Shown here one piece after another: positions 9,092 through 17,265 of a stretch of 64,000 nucleotides of DNA (positions are counted from its first letter, which is position 1; every line of letters begins with the position of its first letter). The position numbers were made by a program, and so were the translations under genes. The stretch is from CAYLHF01 sp964383365 (GTDB taxonomy: Bacteria > Bacteroidota > Rhodothermia > Rhodothermales > UBA10348). The stretch spans positions 1 through 64,000 of the forward strand of contig CAYLHF010000002.1 in the NCBI GenBank assembly GCA_964383365.1, in the 5' to 3' direction. Below the pieces are notes generated by a model. That model was not told the origin of the DNA, did not search any database, and saw only the letters and a list, made by a program, of their open reading frames with translations.

Positions 9092-10255
9092 CTATTCGAA
9101 CGTGCCTATAATTACAGATTGATGGTCCCGGTAGTGCCAGCGACCTCGTGCCATCACGCTCGATGGCAGGTTTTCTTCGTCGAGAATGACAAGATCGGCA
9201 TCGGCTCCAACGAATAATCGTCCCTTGCCGGCGAGGCGAAGAATATCGGCCACGTTGGACGTAAAGACGGGGAGCACCGCGTCAAGCTTCCGCCCCCGCG
9301 CGAGTAACGACGCGAGCGTGTCAGAAAGCGCTTGTTCACGGGCGAAATCCATCTTCACCAGTTCCCCCCGGTCGTCGAACACCGGTAGACATCCTCCACC
9401 GTCAGAACTGACCGTTATCCGATCCATTGAGTACGGGCCGTCGAGATACCGCTCTACGGCATCTTCAGCCGAATAGGCATCTTCACCATCTGCGACCGGA
9501 AACGCAGTCACATCGATGGTCGAGCCACCAGCCGTCAGGGCACATGCCTCCTCGAATAATGCCTTCCGTCGGTTGACATGGGTCGGAAAAAATACGCGAG
9601 ACGGGATTTCCGATCCGACAATCGCCTCCCGAATCAGGCCCAGGCCCCGCTCACCGTCACCGACGTGAAAATGGACAACCCCTGCCTTTCCCGTCATCAG
9701 CCCGGCGACGTGAGCTTCGCTCGCGATACGCAGGATTTCCGGGAGGGTCGGCTGACTGGACCGATGATCTGAAATCGCCAGTTCTCCCACTCCGATGAGT
9801 TCTTCTATATGCACCATATCGCTCCGTGCGGAGCCGGTGAGGGTCTGCGGGGGAAGATGATATCCGCCGGTATATCCAAACGCCGAGAGACCTTCCTTCC
9901 GCAACGCTTTCAGCCGGGCGACGAGCGAGGATGTCGTACGGACAAGATCATCCGTTCCGAGGAGCCCAACGATGGTCGTAACACCGGCTCGTGTGAATTC
10001 GGAGAGGAGTGGTGCGGGTGCCGCTGTCTCATACCCTGCCTCTCCGCCACCTCCCGTTACATGCGCGTGTGGATCGATGAAGCCCGGGATCAACGGGGCG
10101 CCAGATAGATCAACCTCGTCTACACCCAGCCTCACATCGAGATCAGGCTTATCCTGTCCGATGTACACAATGCGGTCCCCCGCGACGAGCACGTGGCGCA
10201 CGCCCAGGTACTCGGGCGCAAAAACACTGGCATTTGACAGAAGCGTGAACATCAT
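9092..10255 (-). CDS. iadA: Isoaspartyl dipeptidase (beta-aspartyl peptidase)
   Basis: 387-residue amidohydrolase-fold metallopeptidase that splits beta-aspartyl dipeptides; next to cphB the natural substrate is beta-Asp-Arg. Metal and substrate motifs visible are DPHAHV (His63, His65), SDHRSS (about 162-167), HFHVGDG, FPTHVNR and SSDGGG, matching the known enzyme. Where Escherichia coli IadA has a carboxylated bridging lysine (in GVKCAISDHR), this protein reads GVGELAISDHR, so Glu158 seems to replace the lysine. First gene of the four-gene operon, divergent from the peroxiredoxin gene. Two adjacent ATG codons (10255 and 10252) could start it; no strong binding site is seen. Confidence 0.93.
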   Translation of the reverse strand: MMFTLLSNASVFAPEYLGVRHVLVAGDRIVYIGQDKPDLDVRLGVDEVDLSGAPLIPGFIDPHAHVTGGGGEAGYETAAPAPLLSEFTRAGVTTIVGLLGTDDLVRTTSSLVARLKALRKEGLSAFGYTGGYHLPPQTLTGSARSDMVHIEELIGVGELAISDHRSSQPTLPEILRIASEAHVAGLMTGKAGVVHFHVGDGERGLGLIREAIVGSEIPSRVFFPTHVNRRKALFEEACALTAGGSTIDVTAFPVADGEDAYSAEDAVERYLDGPYSMDRITVSSDGGGCLPVFDDRGELVKMDFAREQALSDTLASLLARGRKLDAVLPVFTSNVADILRLAGKGRLFVGADADLVILDEENLPSSVMARGRWHYRDHQSVIIGTFE

Positions 10256-10480
10256 CCGGGAGGCCTGCTGACACTATCGTAACTGCGCCGCCGCTCGGGC
10301 GGACGGCCACATCATAGGGACCCGGATGATAGAAATTTTTTTCTCTCCTCACCAAGAGGAATCGATCAATTCATCAGGGCACATATAATTCCGGACGACA
10401 CGTATGAGCGGTACGTCTCAGTTGAACAATGACTGGCTGAATCCGTACGCACCCCAACCCAGAATTATGCCATCTATTCC

Positions 10481-11020
10481 ATGAAACGTACCCTGTTCGC
10501 CGTACCTCTGGCCCTTGCCGCTCTTTTTGTCATGGCATGGATCCTGCTCTCCCCCGCAGGCGATCCGCCTGTCGCCGGCGAGAACGCGCCTGCATTTACG
10601 CTTTTATCCAACGAAGGAAACGAGGTATCCCTCGCCGACTACCGGGGCGACTGGGTCGTCCTCTATTTTTACCCGAAAGACTTCACGAGGGGATGTACGA
10701 TAGAAGCACATAACTTCCAGCGCGACCTCTCGCTCTACGAGGACAAAAATACGGTCATTCTGGGCGTGAGCGTCGATGACGCGGATTCGCACCGGGATTT
10801 CTGCGCCAAGGAAGGACTGAGTTTCAAACTGCTCGCAGATACAGAAGGAGTGGTCTCGAGAGCCTACGGATCGCTCAGAGACGCTGCCGGCATCCAACTC
10901 TCCGCTCGCAATACATTCATCATCGGTCCGGACGGGGTGGTGGGAGACACGTTTATCGGTGTCAGTCCTAAACCTCACAGTGAGGAAGTTCTGGACGCCC
11001 TCGCCCGACTTCAATCCTGA
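10481..11020 (+). CDS. Membrane-anchored peroxiredoxin, PrxQ/BCP-like
   Basis: 179 residues with an N-terminal hydrophobic anchor or signal (residues 5-24) before an AhpC/TSA thioredoxin-fold domain. The peroxidatic site is PKDFTRGC, fitting PxxxTxxC with Cys72. PrxQ enzymes usually have a resolving cysteine five residues later; here that position is His77, and the other visible Cys (in FCAKEG) lies far away. It is therefore probably a one-Cys or atypical enzyme reducing peroxides at the outer face of the inner membrane. The next gene starts 12 bases downstream, suggesting an operon. Confidence 0.85.
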   Translation: MKRTLFAVPLALAALFVMAWILLSPAGDPPVAGENAPAFTLLSNEGNEVSLADYRGDWVVLYFYPKDFTRGCTIEAHNFQRDLSLYEDKNTVILGVSVDDADSHRDFCAKEGLSFKLLADTEGVVSRAYGSLRDAAGIQLSARNTFIIGPDGVVGDTFIGVSPKPHSEEVLDALARLQS

Positions 11021-11032
11021 CGGAGCACTCCC

Positions 11033-12037
11033 GTGCCACTCCTGGAGACTCCTGATTATCGACCACCCATCTGGCTCAGGAATGCCCATGTACACACCGT
11101 GTGTGTGTCAAAAATGCGTTTTCCACGTGATATAGGGTATGTGCGGGAACGAATTGACACTCCCGACGGGGATTTTCTCGACATCGACTGGTCCCGTCCC
11201 GATAGGCAGTCCCCGGCTACACCGGGGTCCCGAACCGACCAATGGTCAAGGGCCACCCGGGGAACCAGTGTCGCCATACTCTCTCACGGCCTGGAAGGAT
11301 CCAGTCAGCGGGCGTACATCAAGGGAATGGCTTCCGCGCTGAACCGGCACGGATGGGATGTGGCCGCGTGGAACTGCCGCGGATGCTCGGGAGAGCCCAA
11401 TCGACGGCTCTCTTCGTATCACAGCGGATCCAGCCGCGACCTCAAGACGGTCATCGACCATGTGGCGGATGATTATGACACGATCGCACTGGTGGGTTTC
11501 AGTCTCGGTGGAAATCTGACTCTCAAACACCTCGGGGAAATGGGACCGAATACCCGGGCTTCCGCCGCCGCGGTTTTCTCGGTCCCGTGTGATCTTGCAG
11601 CCAGTTCGACAGCACTCGCCAGACCCGTAAACCGGATCTATATGAAGCATTTTCTGGTGTCATTGCGCAATAAAATCCAGGCCAAGATGCGACTCTTTCC
11701 GGGCCTGGTTGATGACACGGGATATGCACGCGTGAGAACCTTCAGAGATTTCGACGACCGATATACGGCGCCCCTTCACGGATTCAGAGATGCAGAAGAC
11801 TACTGGACGCAATGCAGTAGCAGGCAATTTATCCCGGAAATCCGGATCCCGACGCTTCTCGTCAGCGCACAGGATGATCCCTTCCTGGCACCCGAGTGTT
11901 TCCCGGTAGCAGAAGCACGGAAAAGCCCTTTCTTTCATCTTGAAATCCCCGGCCGCGGGGGGCACGTCGGATTCAACAACGGCCGTAGCTTCTACTCTGA
12001 AACAAGGACTGTTCAGTTTCTGACCGAGGTAACGTAA
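11033..12037 (+). CDS. yheT: YheT/EMB8-family alpha/beta hydrolase
   Basis: 334 residues of the UPF0017 esterase group. The oxyanion strand appears as LSHGLEGSS, the family-specific WNCRGCSGEPN follows, and the nucleophile elbow is GFSLGGN. The C-terminal SAQDDPF and GGHVGF supply the likely Asp and His. Starts at a GTG with GGAG eight bases upstream, just after the peroxiredoxin stop. The natural substrate of this family is poorly defined. Confidence 0.88.
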   Translation: MPLLETPDYRPPIWLRNAHVHTVCVSKMRFPRDIGYVRERIDTPDGDFLDIDWSRPDRQSPATPGSRTDQWSRATRGTSVAILSHGLEGSSQRAYIKGMASALNRHGWDVAAWNCRGCSGEPNRRLSSYHSGSSRDLKTVIDHVADDYDTIALVGFSLGGNLTLKHLGEMGPNTRASAAAVFSVPCDLAASSTALARPVNRIYMKHFLVSLRNKIQAKMRLFPGLVDDTGYARVRTFRDFDDRYTAPLHGFRDAEDYWTQCSSRQFIPEIRIPTLLVSAQDDPFLAPECFPVAEARKSPFFHLEIPGRGGHVGFNNGRSFYSETRTVQFLTEVT

Positions 12038-12083
12038 CACAGATGCCGGTGGGATCCCCACGCGCGGACCAGCCGCCCGCTAC

Positions 12084-13325
12084 CTACCTGCGTCCTCTCG
12101 GGGAGCGCCGTCTGCCGGAAGTTCTGTTGTTAGAACGATTTCGCGGGGAGGGTTTACGGGCAGGAGAATCATTCAACCGCTCGATTCTGTCCTCGTGAAA
12201 GGCATGAGAATCGACGACGTCTACTTTCTGCCGAATCGTTCGTTCGATAGCCTGCAGGTAGGCGACTTCTTCCGCATCGCAAAACGAAAATGCGATACCT
12301 TCGGCTCCGGCCCGTGCGGTCCTTCCGATTCGGTGCACATAGCTTTCCGGCTCGTTGGGAAGATCGAAATTGATGACGTGGGTTACGTCGTCAACGTCGA
12401 TACCCCGGGAGGCAATGTCTGTGGCGATAAGCGCGCGAACCCGGCCGTCCTTGAACCCGGCCAACGCACGCTGGCGCGCCGTCTGGGATTTATTTCCGTG
12501 AATGGCATCGCATCGAACACCTCGTTTATCGAGGTACTTGGCGACTCGATTCGCGCCGTGTTTGGTACGAGTGAACACGATGGCACGCTCCATCTCAGGA
12601 TCCCTGAACAATTGCCGCAGCAATTCCCGTTTGTTGGCTTTTTCCACGAACATGACGTGTTGCCTGACCTTATCCGCGGTCTTCGTGGTCGGCTCAATAT
12701 CGATCCGCTCGTAATCATACAAAATCCGAGATGCAAGGCTCGAGATGGCTTCGGGAAACGTCGCAGAAAACAGGAGTGTCTGGCGACGCTCGGGCAGTCG
12801 TGCGATGACCTTTCGTACATCGTGGATAAAACCCATGTCCAACATACGGTCGGCTTCATCGAGGACGAAGGTTTCGACTCGGTCGAGCCGAACGAAGCCC
12901 TGGTTCATCAGGTCGAGGAGTCTACCCGGAGTAGCGACGAGCGTATCGACGCCTCGTCGCATTCGGGAAACCTGTGGGTTCTGTCCGACACCGCCGAAAA
13001 TGACGGTATGCCGCTGTCGAAGATTCTGACCGTAGGTGTCGAGGCTCTCCCCGATCTGGATGGCCAATTCCCGGGTGGGTGTTAGTATGAGCGCCCGGGT
13101 AGAATAGGGAGTCAGCCGGTAGTTTGTGGCGTCCAACTGCTGCAGAATGGGCAGCGTAAAGGCTGCTGTCTTGCCTGTTCCTGTTTGCGCAACGCCGAGA
13201 ACATCGCGACCTTCAAGAGCGTGAGGAATGGCGGCTGCCTGAACGGGCGTGGGTGTCGTGTAGCCTTCGGCCGCAACGGCACTTCGTAGGGGCTCGATGA
13301 GTCCCAGGTCATTAAAAGTAATCAA
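12084..13325 (-). CDS. rhlE: DEAD-box RNA helicase, RhlE-type
   Basis: 413 residues with all helicase motifs: Q motif (PTPVQAAAIP), AQTGTGKT, PTRELA, DEADRMLDMGF, SAT, and in the second domain VFTRTKHGANR and HRIGRTARAG. The short C-terminal tail is basic (Arg/Ser/Pro rich) and probably binds RNA. Expected to unwind short RNA helices in ribosome assembly or mRNA decay. Monocistronic and convergent with yheT. Confidence 0.93.
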   Translation of the reverse strand: MITFNDLGLIEPLRSAVAAEGYTTPTPVQAAAIPHALEGRDVLGVAQTGTGKTAAFTLPILQQLDATNYRLTPYSTRALILTPTRELAIQIGESLDTYGQNLRQRHTVIFGGVGQNPQVSRMRRGVDTLVATPGRLLDLMNQGFVRLDRVETFVLDEADRMLDMGFIHDVRKVIARLPERRQTLLFSATFPEAISSLASRILYDYERIDIEPTTKTADKVRQHVMFVEKANKRELLRQLFRDPEMERAIVFTRTKHGANRVAKYLDKRGVRCDAIHGNKSQTARQRALAGFKDGRVRALIATDIASRGIDVDDVTHVINFDLPNEPESYVHRIGRTARAGAEGIAFSFCDAEEVAYLQAIERTIRQKVDVVDSHAFHEDRIERLNDSPARKPSPRNRSNNRTSGRRRSPRGRR

Positions 13326-13544
13326 GTAATAGGGGGTAAAAATGCGCTCGCAAATTCCGGATATAATTTACCGGAGCGAGGAAGTAAAGGACCCGCGGGG
13401 GCGCGCCGCCGACGGGAGAGAGAAGAGAAGACTCGGGATTTGACGATCAGATGGGCTGGCGCCTGCGCGCGATCGCCGAGTAGTCATGATCTTTTTTTGA
13501 TCAGCACAGTGGTATTCCTACAATAATAATTTGTTCCAGTACAC

Positions 13545-13804
13545 ATGAAAGATCCAAGAATCGACCTGATCGTGTCACACTACGATCCACAACCCAGGTC
13601 ACCGCTATGGCACGGCGGAGCAACTGTTTTAGGAGCAATTCGGGGGGTTTCGCACACCGCTGCNNNNNNNNNNNNNNNNNNNNNNNNNNNNNNNNNNNNN
13701 NNNNNNNNNNNNNNNNNNNNNNNNNNNNNNNNNNNNNNNNNNNNNNNNNNNNNNNNNNNNNNNCGATCGCATTTATTCTTTCGTTGAGCGACCTGGAAAA
13801 CTGA
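13545..13804 (+). CDS. Possible DinB-family protein, interrupted by an assembly gap
   Basis: Before the gap, the frame from ATG 13545 encodes about 40 residues with PLWHGGATVLGAIRGV, which resembles the first helix of DinB-like four-helix metalloproteins. After the gap, a different frame gives IAFILSLSDLEN and a stop at 13804, three bases from the convergent neighbour. The two frames are compatible with one gene if the true gap is not 100 bases. DinB-like proteins have about 150-170 residues, so more than 300 bases may be missing. The metal-binding His residues are not visible, so the call is tentative. Confidence 0.45.
13664..13763. other. Scaffold gap (100 N)
   Basis: Exactly 100 N between CACACCGCTGC and CGATCGCATTT. 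The flanks share no sequence. It splits the putative DinB-like gene. Confidence 0.95.
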
Positions 13805-13806
13805 AT

Positions 13807-14391
13807 TTACCAGACCAAATCGCAGGCCTCGGCGGGCATCCAGTGGGGCGGCTTCCCCTCCCACTTGATGTTGCATCCAATGGGATTGGTGACGGGGATA
13901 CTGATCGCGTGTCCACAGAGAACTTCGTCCAGGACACGCTCCAAATCGTTCTCCGTTGACTGCTCCGCCATGCGAGGGTTATTAACCCCTCTACCTGTAT
14001 ACACGAGCTTCCTTTCCTCATTGAATACGTAAAAATGAGGAGTCTTCAGGGCTCCGTATGCAACAGCCACTTGCTGCGATTCGTCATGCGCATAGACCCA
14101 CGGAAATCTATGCTCACTCATCCTGCGGACCATGTGCTCGAAACTGTCTTCAGCATACGTGTTAGCGCTGTTTGAGTTTATTCCGAGAAATGCGACGCCG
14201 CGCGAGGCATACGCAAGGGCTGTCCGGCGCGTCACCTCGTCCGACCCCGTAACGTACGGACAGTGGTTGCACGTGAAGAAGATGACAAGCGCACGCGCAT
14301 CTGAAAAACTATCGAGTGAACAGGTTCGGCCGTCTGTGGCAGGAAGTGAAAAGTCGGGAGCCGTAGCGCCCAGTTCCAGGGTATATGACAT
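13807..14391 (-). CDS. Thioredoxin-fold redoxin protein
   Basis: 194 residues with no signal peptide. The start APDFSLPATDG and the active site TCNHCPYV (CxxC type) mark the AhpC/TSA-redoxin group of thioredoxin-fold proteins, often annotated simply as thioredoxin family. KTPHFYVFN provides the cis-proline region. The C-terminal part contains GCNIKW, a conserved end of this subfamily. Electron donor and target are unknown. Convergent with the gap-broken gene, three bases apart. Confidence 0.88.
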   Translation of the reverse strand: MSYTLELGATAPDFSLPATDGRTCSLDSFSDARALVIFFTCNHCPYVTGSDEVTRRTALAYASRGVAFLGINSNSANTYAEDSFEHMVRRMSEHRFPWVYAHDESQQVAVAYGALKTPHFYVFNEERKLVYTGRGVNNPRMAEQSTENDLERVLDEVLCGHAISIPVTNPIGCNIKWEGKPPHWMPAEACDLVW

Positions 14392-14438
14392 AACGTGTAT
14401 CGGCTCGTTTCAGGGAGTAATCGAGTGCGGGAATGAAC

Positions 14439-17069
14439 TCAATCACGATCTACCGTCGCCCCCTGGATCGCATTGAACAGCAGTTTGTACGTCCCTCTCG
14501 GCTGACCGCGAAACTGAGGACGGAATCCAAACAATATCACGTCTCCGTCTCCGTATTTCACCCGCATCATAGCCGCTTTCCCACCCAGATGTGACTCCTC
14601 TCCGAGCGCCCATCCACTCATAAGGATATCATGATCGGCGTAGGTTGATACCGTCTCCGTCTTGGGAGCAGGAGCAGCGGGTAAATTTTCGACTCCTCCC
14701 TCTCTTTTTCTCGGCATCCGCAGCGTTCTGAACGCGCGACTCCGGTCAAAAACGGCCGCAACCTCCTCCTCCATCCCGTAGGCGAGCACATTGGCCGTAT
14801 CAACGTCCATCCGAATGAGCGAACCGGGTATGAAAAACTGTCGACTCGAGAGCCCTTTTACGGCATTTGCAACCGGGAGTCCAAACTGATCGATCACAAA
14901 ATCAGATGCCGCATCAAAGGCGATCAGGCGCCCCCCTTGCTTCACGTATTGCTCCAGCGCGAGTGCGCCTTCCAGTCCCAGACCTCCGGTATACTCGTCC
15001 GGCATGGATCCTTTTGCGTAGCCGAGCAAGATGGACGATGCCGATTGGGATGGCAGGATAATCGCGTCGTAACCGGTCAGATCGACCGACCGGATATCGG
15101 CGTCATGGAGCGTGTCCGGTGCAAATGAATAATTCTCCAGCAGCCATCGGGTCCAGCCCTCATCGGCGCCCGCGCGCCAGGATTTATAGATGGCAACCTG
15201 TGGGACGGAAAGCTCAGACATCTCGACGTCTGGCTTGGACGCGACAGCGACGAAATTTAGCCCGCGATCATCTGCGAGCGCATCGGCCAGCCTGTCGACA
15301 CCCTTCCCGGATTCGACATAATAGGTTCCAGTATCGAAAGGCTGACCGTCCGAGGTCACCGGCTCATCGAGCCACGACACCGATGCACCGGCCGAGAGGA
15401 ATCGATTGGCCGCGAATACACTACTGTTCGGTCGATGTGAGAATAGATAGCCCGCGCCGTCCGTTCCGGACAGGATGCCGCGTTCAGCCGACGTGTTGTC
15501 GGCTACCGTCTCTCCGGATATCTGAAACGGCGAATAGACCCGGTCTACCTGGACTCCCATCTGCAACGGCAGGGTCCAACCCGCCAGATCGTATGGAGGA
15601 TCAGGCGGACCTCCGGGAGTACTCCGACGGTCTGGATACTCCTGTGTTTCCATCAGGTCGACCAGATACGGACGGAATGCCTGTGCCGTGTAAATCACGT
15701 ATGTACCGGCCGGATAGTCTGTATTGCCGGCCGTAAACGATTCTTTCGCCCGCTGTATTTCGATCCCCCCCGTTCTCAGGATGTTAACCAGACTGATTTC
15801 CTCTCCCGAATTCCATTGTCCCGGCGGAATGAGGTATGCGAACGTGCTGTCGACGGTCTGCGTGATTTCGTCGCGACCCATCCGGTAGATATTGGACAGG
15901 AATTGTTCACGGCGATCAGCCGCCACACGAAGGACGGCCATCGACGCCGTCATCATGTATCGAATCGGGTCACTGAGATGAGATTCTCCACCCTTCCAGG
16001 GATACGGGTAGAAAATGTCTGTACCGGTGGTCGGATAACCCCCACCGCCTCGACCCGCAACAGTCGACGGAATGGAATCCGGGGCATAATACCTTGGAGA
16101 GGCCGTGGCGTGGCTCGTTTCGGTCAGGATTCCAACCATATTGTGAAAATACGGAACGGTTCGCATGCCTCCGTTCCACCACATGCTGAACGTGACGTTC
16201 GACACCACTCCGGGCATCTTCCTCATGGCGAATCGATTGGCCATCGCGCTTCCTACAAGGTTAACCGCGGTCGTGACGCCCGGATGAATGTTCGGATTGA
16301 CCGGACTGGCAAATGGAGGAAGAAAAATTCGCGTCCAACTCGGACCCGACTGATGGTGGTTGTACACGATCTGCGGATACCACTCGTTATATAGCACCTC
16401 TGTAACTGCTCGGGACTCGGGCATGTTGTTCATGAACCAGTCCCGATTATTGTCATGACCGACATAGTGGTGGTAGAGCCATGGTGGAGAGGTCGTTTCA
16501 TACGGTGTCCCCAGATTTCGCTTGTACCACGAGGCAACAATGTCGAGACCGTCTGGGTTCATGACCGGCATCAGGAGAAGAATGGTGTTCTCCCTGATTT
16601 TTCTCATTTCGGTACTATTTTCGGTCGCCACCCGGTAGGCCAGTAGTGGCGTCATCTGGGCATGAGCCACTTCTGTAGCGTGGAGTCCACCATCGATCCA
16701 GACTATGGATCTGCCCTTGACGGCAAGGTTTTCGGCCTCCTTTTCATTGACGCGGGCACGGGCCAGTTGCTCCGAGATTCGACGGTAGTCACCGAGCCGA
16801 TTCATGTTTTCTTTCGACGAGATGATGACGATAATCATCTTTCGACCGAGTACAGTGGTCCCGATCTCTCTCACCTGTACCCGTTCGCTGGCCGCATCCA
16901 GCTGGGCATAGTAATCCAACATCTGCTCGTAGGTCGCGAGCTTGTAGTCCGCCCCCGGTTCGAATCCGAATACATCAGCTGGCCGGGGGGCCTGAGCCAA
17001 AACCAGGGGTGTCAAGAGCAGCGGAACAAGACTCAGAACGATGGCGCGAAGAAACCGGAGACTCGACAT
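14439..17069 (-). CDS. Secreted M14-family zinc carboxypeptidase
   Basis: 876 residues from the chosen ATG. The signal peptide is MSSLRFLRA.. ending in LVLAQA (about 25 residues). The peptidase M14 domain covers about residues 40-400: zinc ligands in HATEVAHA (near residue 130), further NHHQSGP, and a catalytic Glu in GILTETSHAT (near 317). The C-terminal half resembles the glutamine-amidotransferase-like tail found in this secreted group. The frame is open upstream to 17204, but the hydrophobic signal begins at 17069, which has GAGAGAA upstream; an ATG at 17084 is the alternative. Expected to trim peptides outside the cell or in the periplasm. No type IX sorting domain is present. Confidence 0.88.
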   Translation of the reverse strand: MSSLRFLRAIVLSLVPLLLTPLVLAQAPRPADVFGFEPGADYKLATYEQMLDYYAQLDAASERVQVREIGTTVLGRKMIIVIISSKENMNRLGDYRRISEQLARARVNEKEAENLAVKGRSIVWIDGGLHATEVAHAQMTPLLAYRVATENSTEMRKIRENTILLLMPVMNPDGLDIVASWYKRNLGTPYETTSPPWLYHHYVGHDNNRDWFMNNMPESRAVTEVLYNEWYPQIVYNHHQSGPSWTRIFLPPFASPVNPNIHPGVTTAVNLVGSAMANRFAMRKMPGVVSNVTFSMWWNGGMRTVPYFHNMVGILTETSHATASPRYYAPDSIPSTVAGRGGGGYPTTGTDIFYPYPWKGGESHLSDPIRYMMTASMAVLRVAADRREQFLSNIYRMGRDEITQTVDSTFAYLIPPGQWNSGEEISLVNILRTGGIEIQRAKESFTAGNTDYPAGTYVIYTAQAFRPYLVDLMETQEYPDRRSTPGGPPDPPYDLAGWTLPLQMGVQVDRVYSPFQISGETVADNTSAERGILSGTDGAGYLFSHRPNSSVFAANRFLSAGASVSWLDEPVTSDGQPFDTGTYYVESGKGVDRLADALADDRGLNFVAVASKPDVEMSELSVPQVAIYKSWRAGADEGWTRWLLENYSFAPDTLHDADIRSVDLTGYDAIILPSQSASSILLGYAKGSMPDEYTGGLGLEGALALEQYVKQGGRLIAFDAASDFVIDQFGLPVANAVKGLSSRQFFIPGSLIRMDVDTANVLAYGMEEEVAAVFDRSRAFRTLRMPRKREGGVENLPAAPAPKTETVSTYADHDILMSGWALGEESHLGGKAAMMRVKYGDGDVILFGFRPQFRGQPRGTYKLLFNAIQGATVDRD

Positions 17070-17157
17070 GTATTCTCTCGACATATGAATCAGTTTGCGT
17101 GCCCCAATAATAGTGCTCGATTCACTGGTCGTAAACCCGTAAATGACAACTAAACGT

Positions 17158-17190
17158 GGTGCGGGGCAGACCACCGGTCTGCCCCGCACC
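17158..17190. terminator. Perfect 15-bp hairpin, possible terminator of the peroxidase transcript
   Basis: GGTGCGGGGCAGACC, loop ACC, then GGTCTGCCCCGCACC: a perfect inverted repeat. It lies 76 bases after the di-haem peroxidase stop and before the M14 start, both on the minus strand. No T run follows on either strand, so it may act as a factor-assisted terminator, a processing site or an attenuating leader of the M14 gene. Confidence 0.55.
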
Positions 17191-17265
17191 GAACCACCAA
17201 CCACACAACAATTCTGACTGACCGGCTCAACGTTGAAACCAGTCCCGGGACGAACATTCGATTTG

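Noticed and set aside
12049..12062. GTGGG-ATC-CCCAC hairpin between yheT and rhlE as a terminator
   Set aside because: The stem is only five base pairs and no T run follows on either strand.
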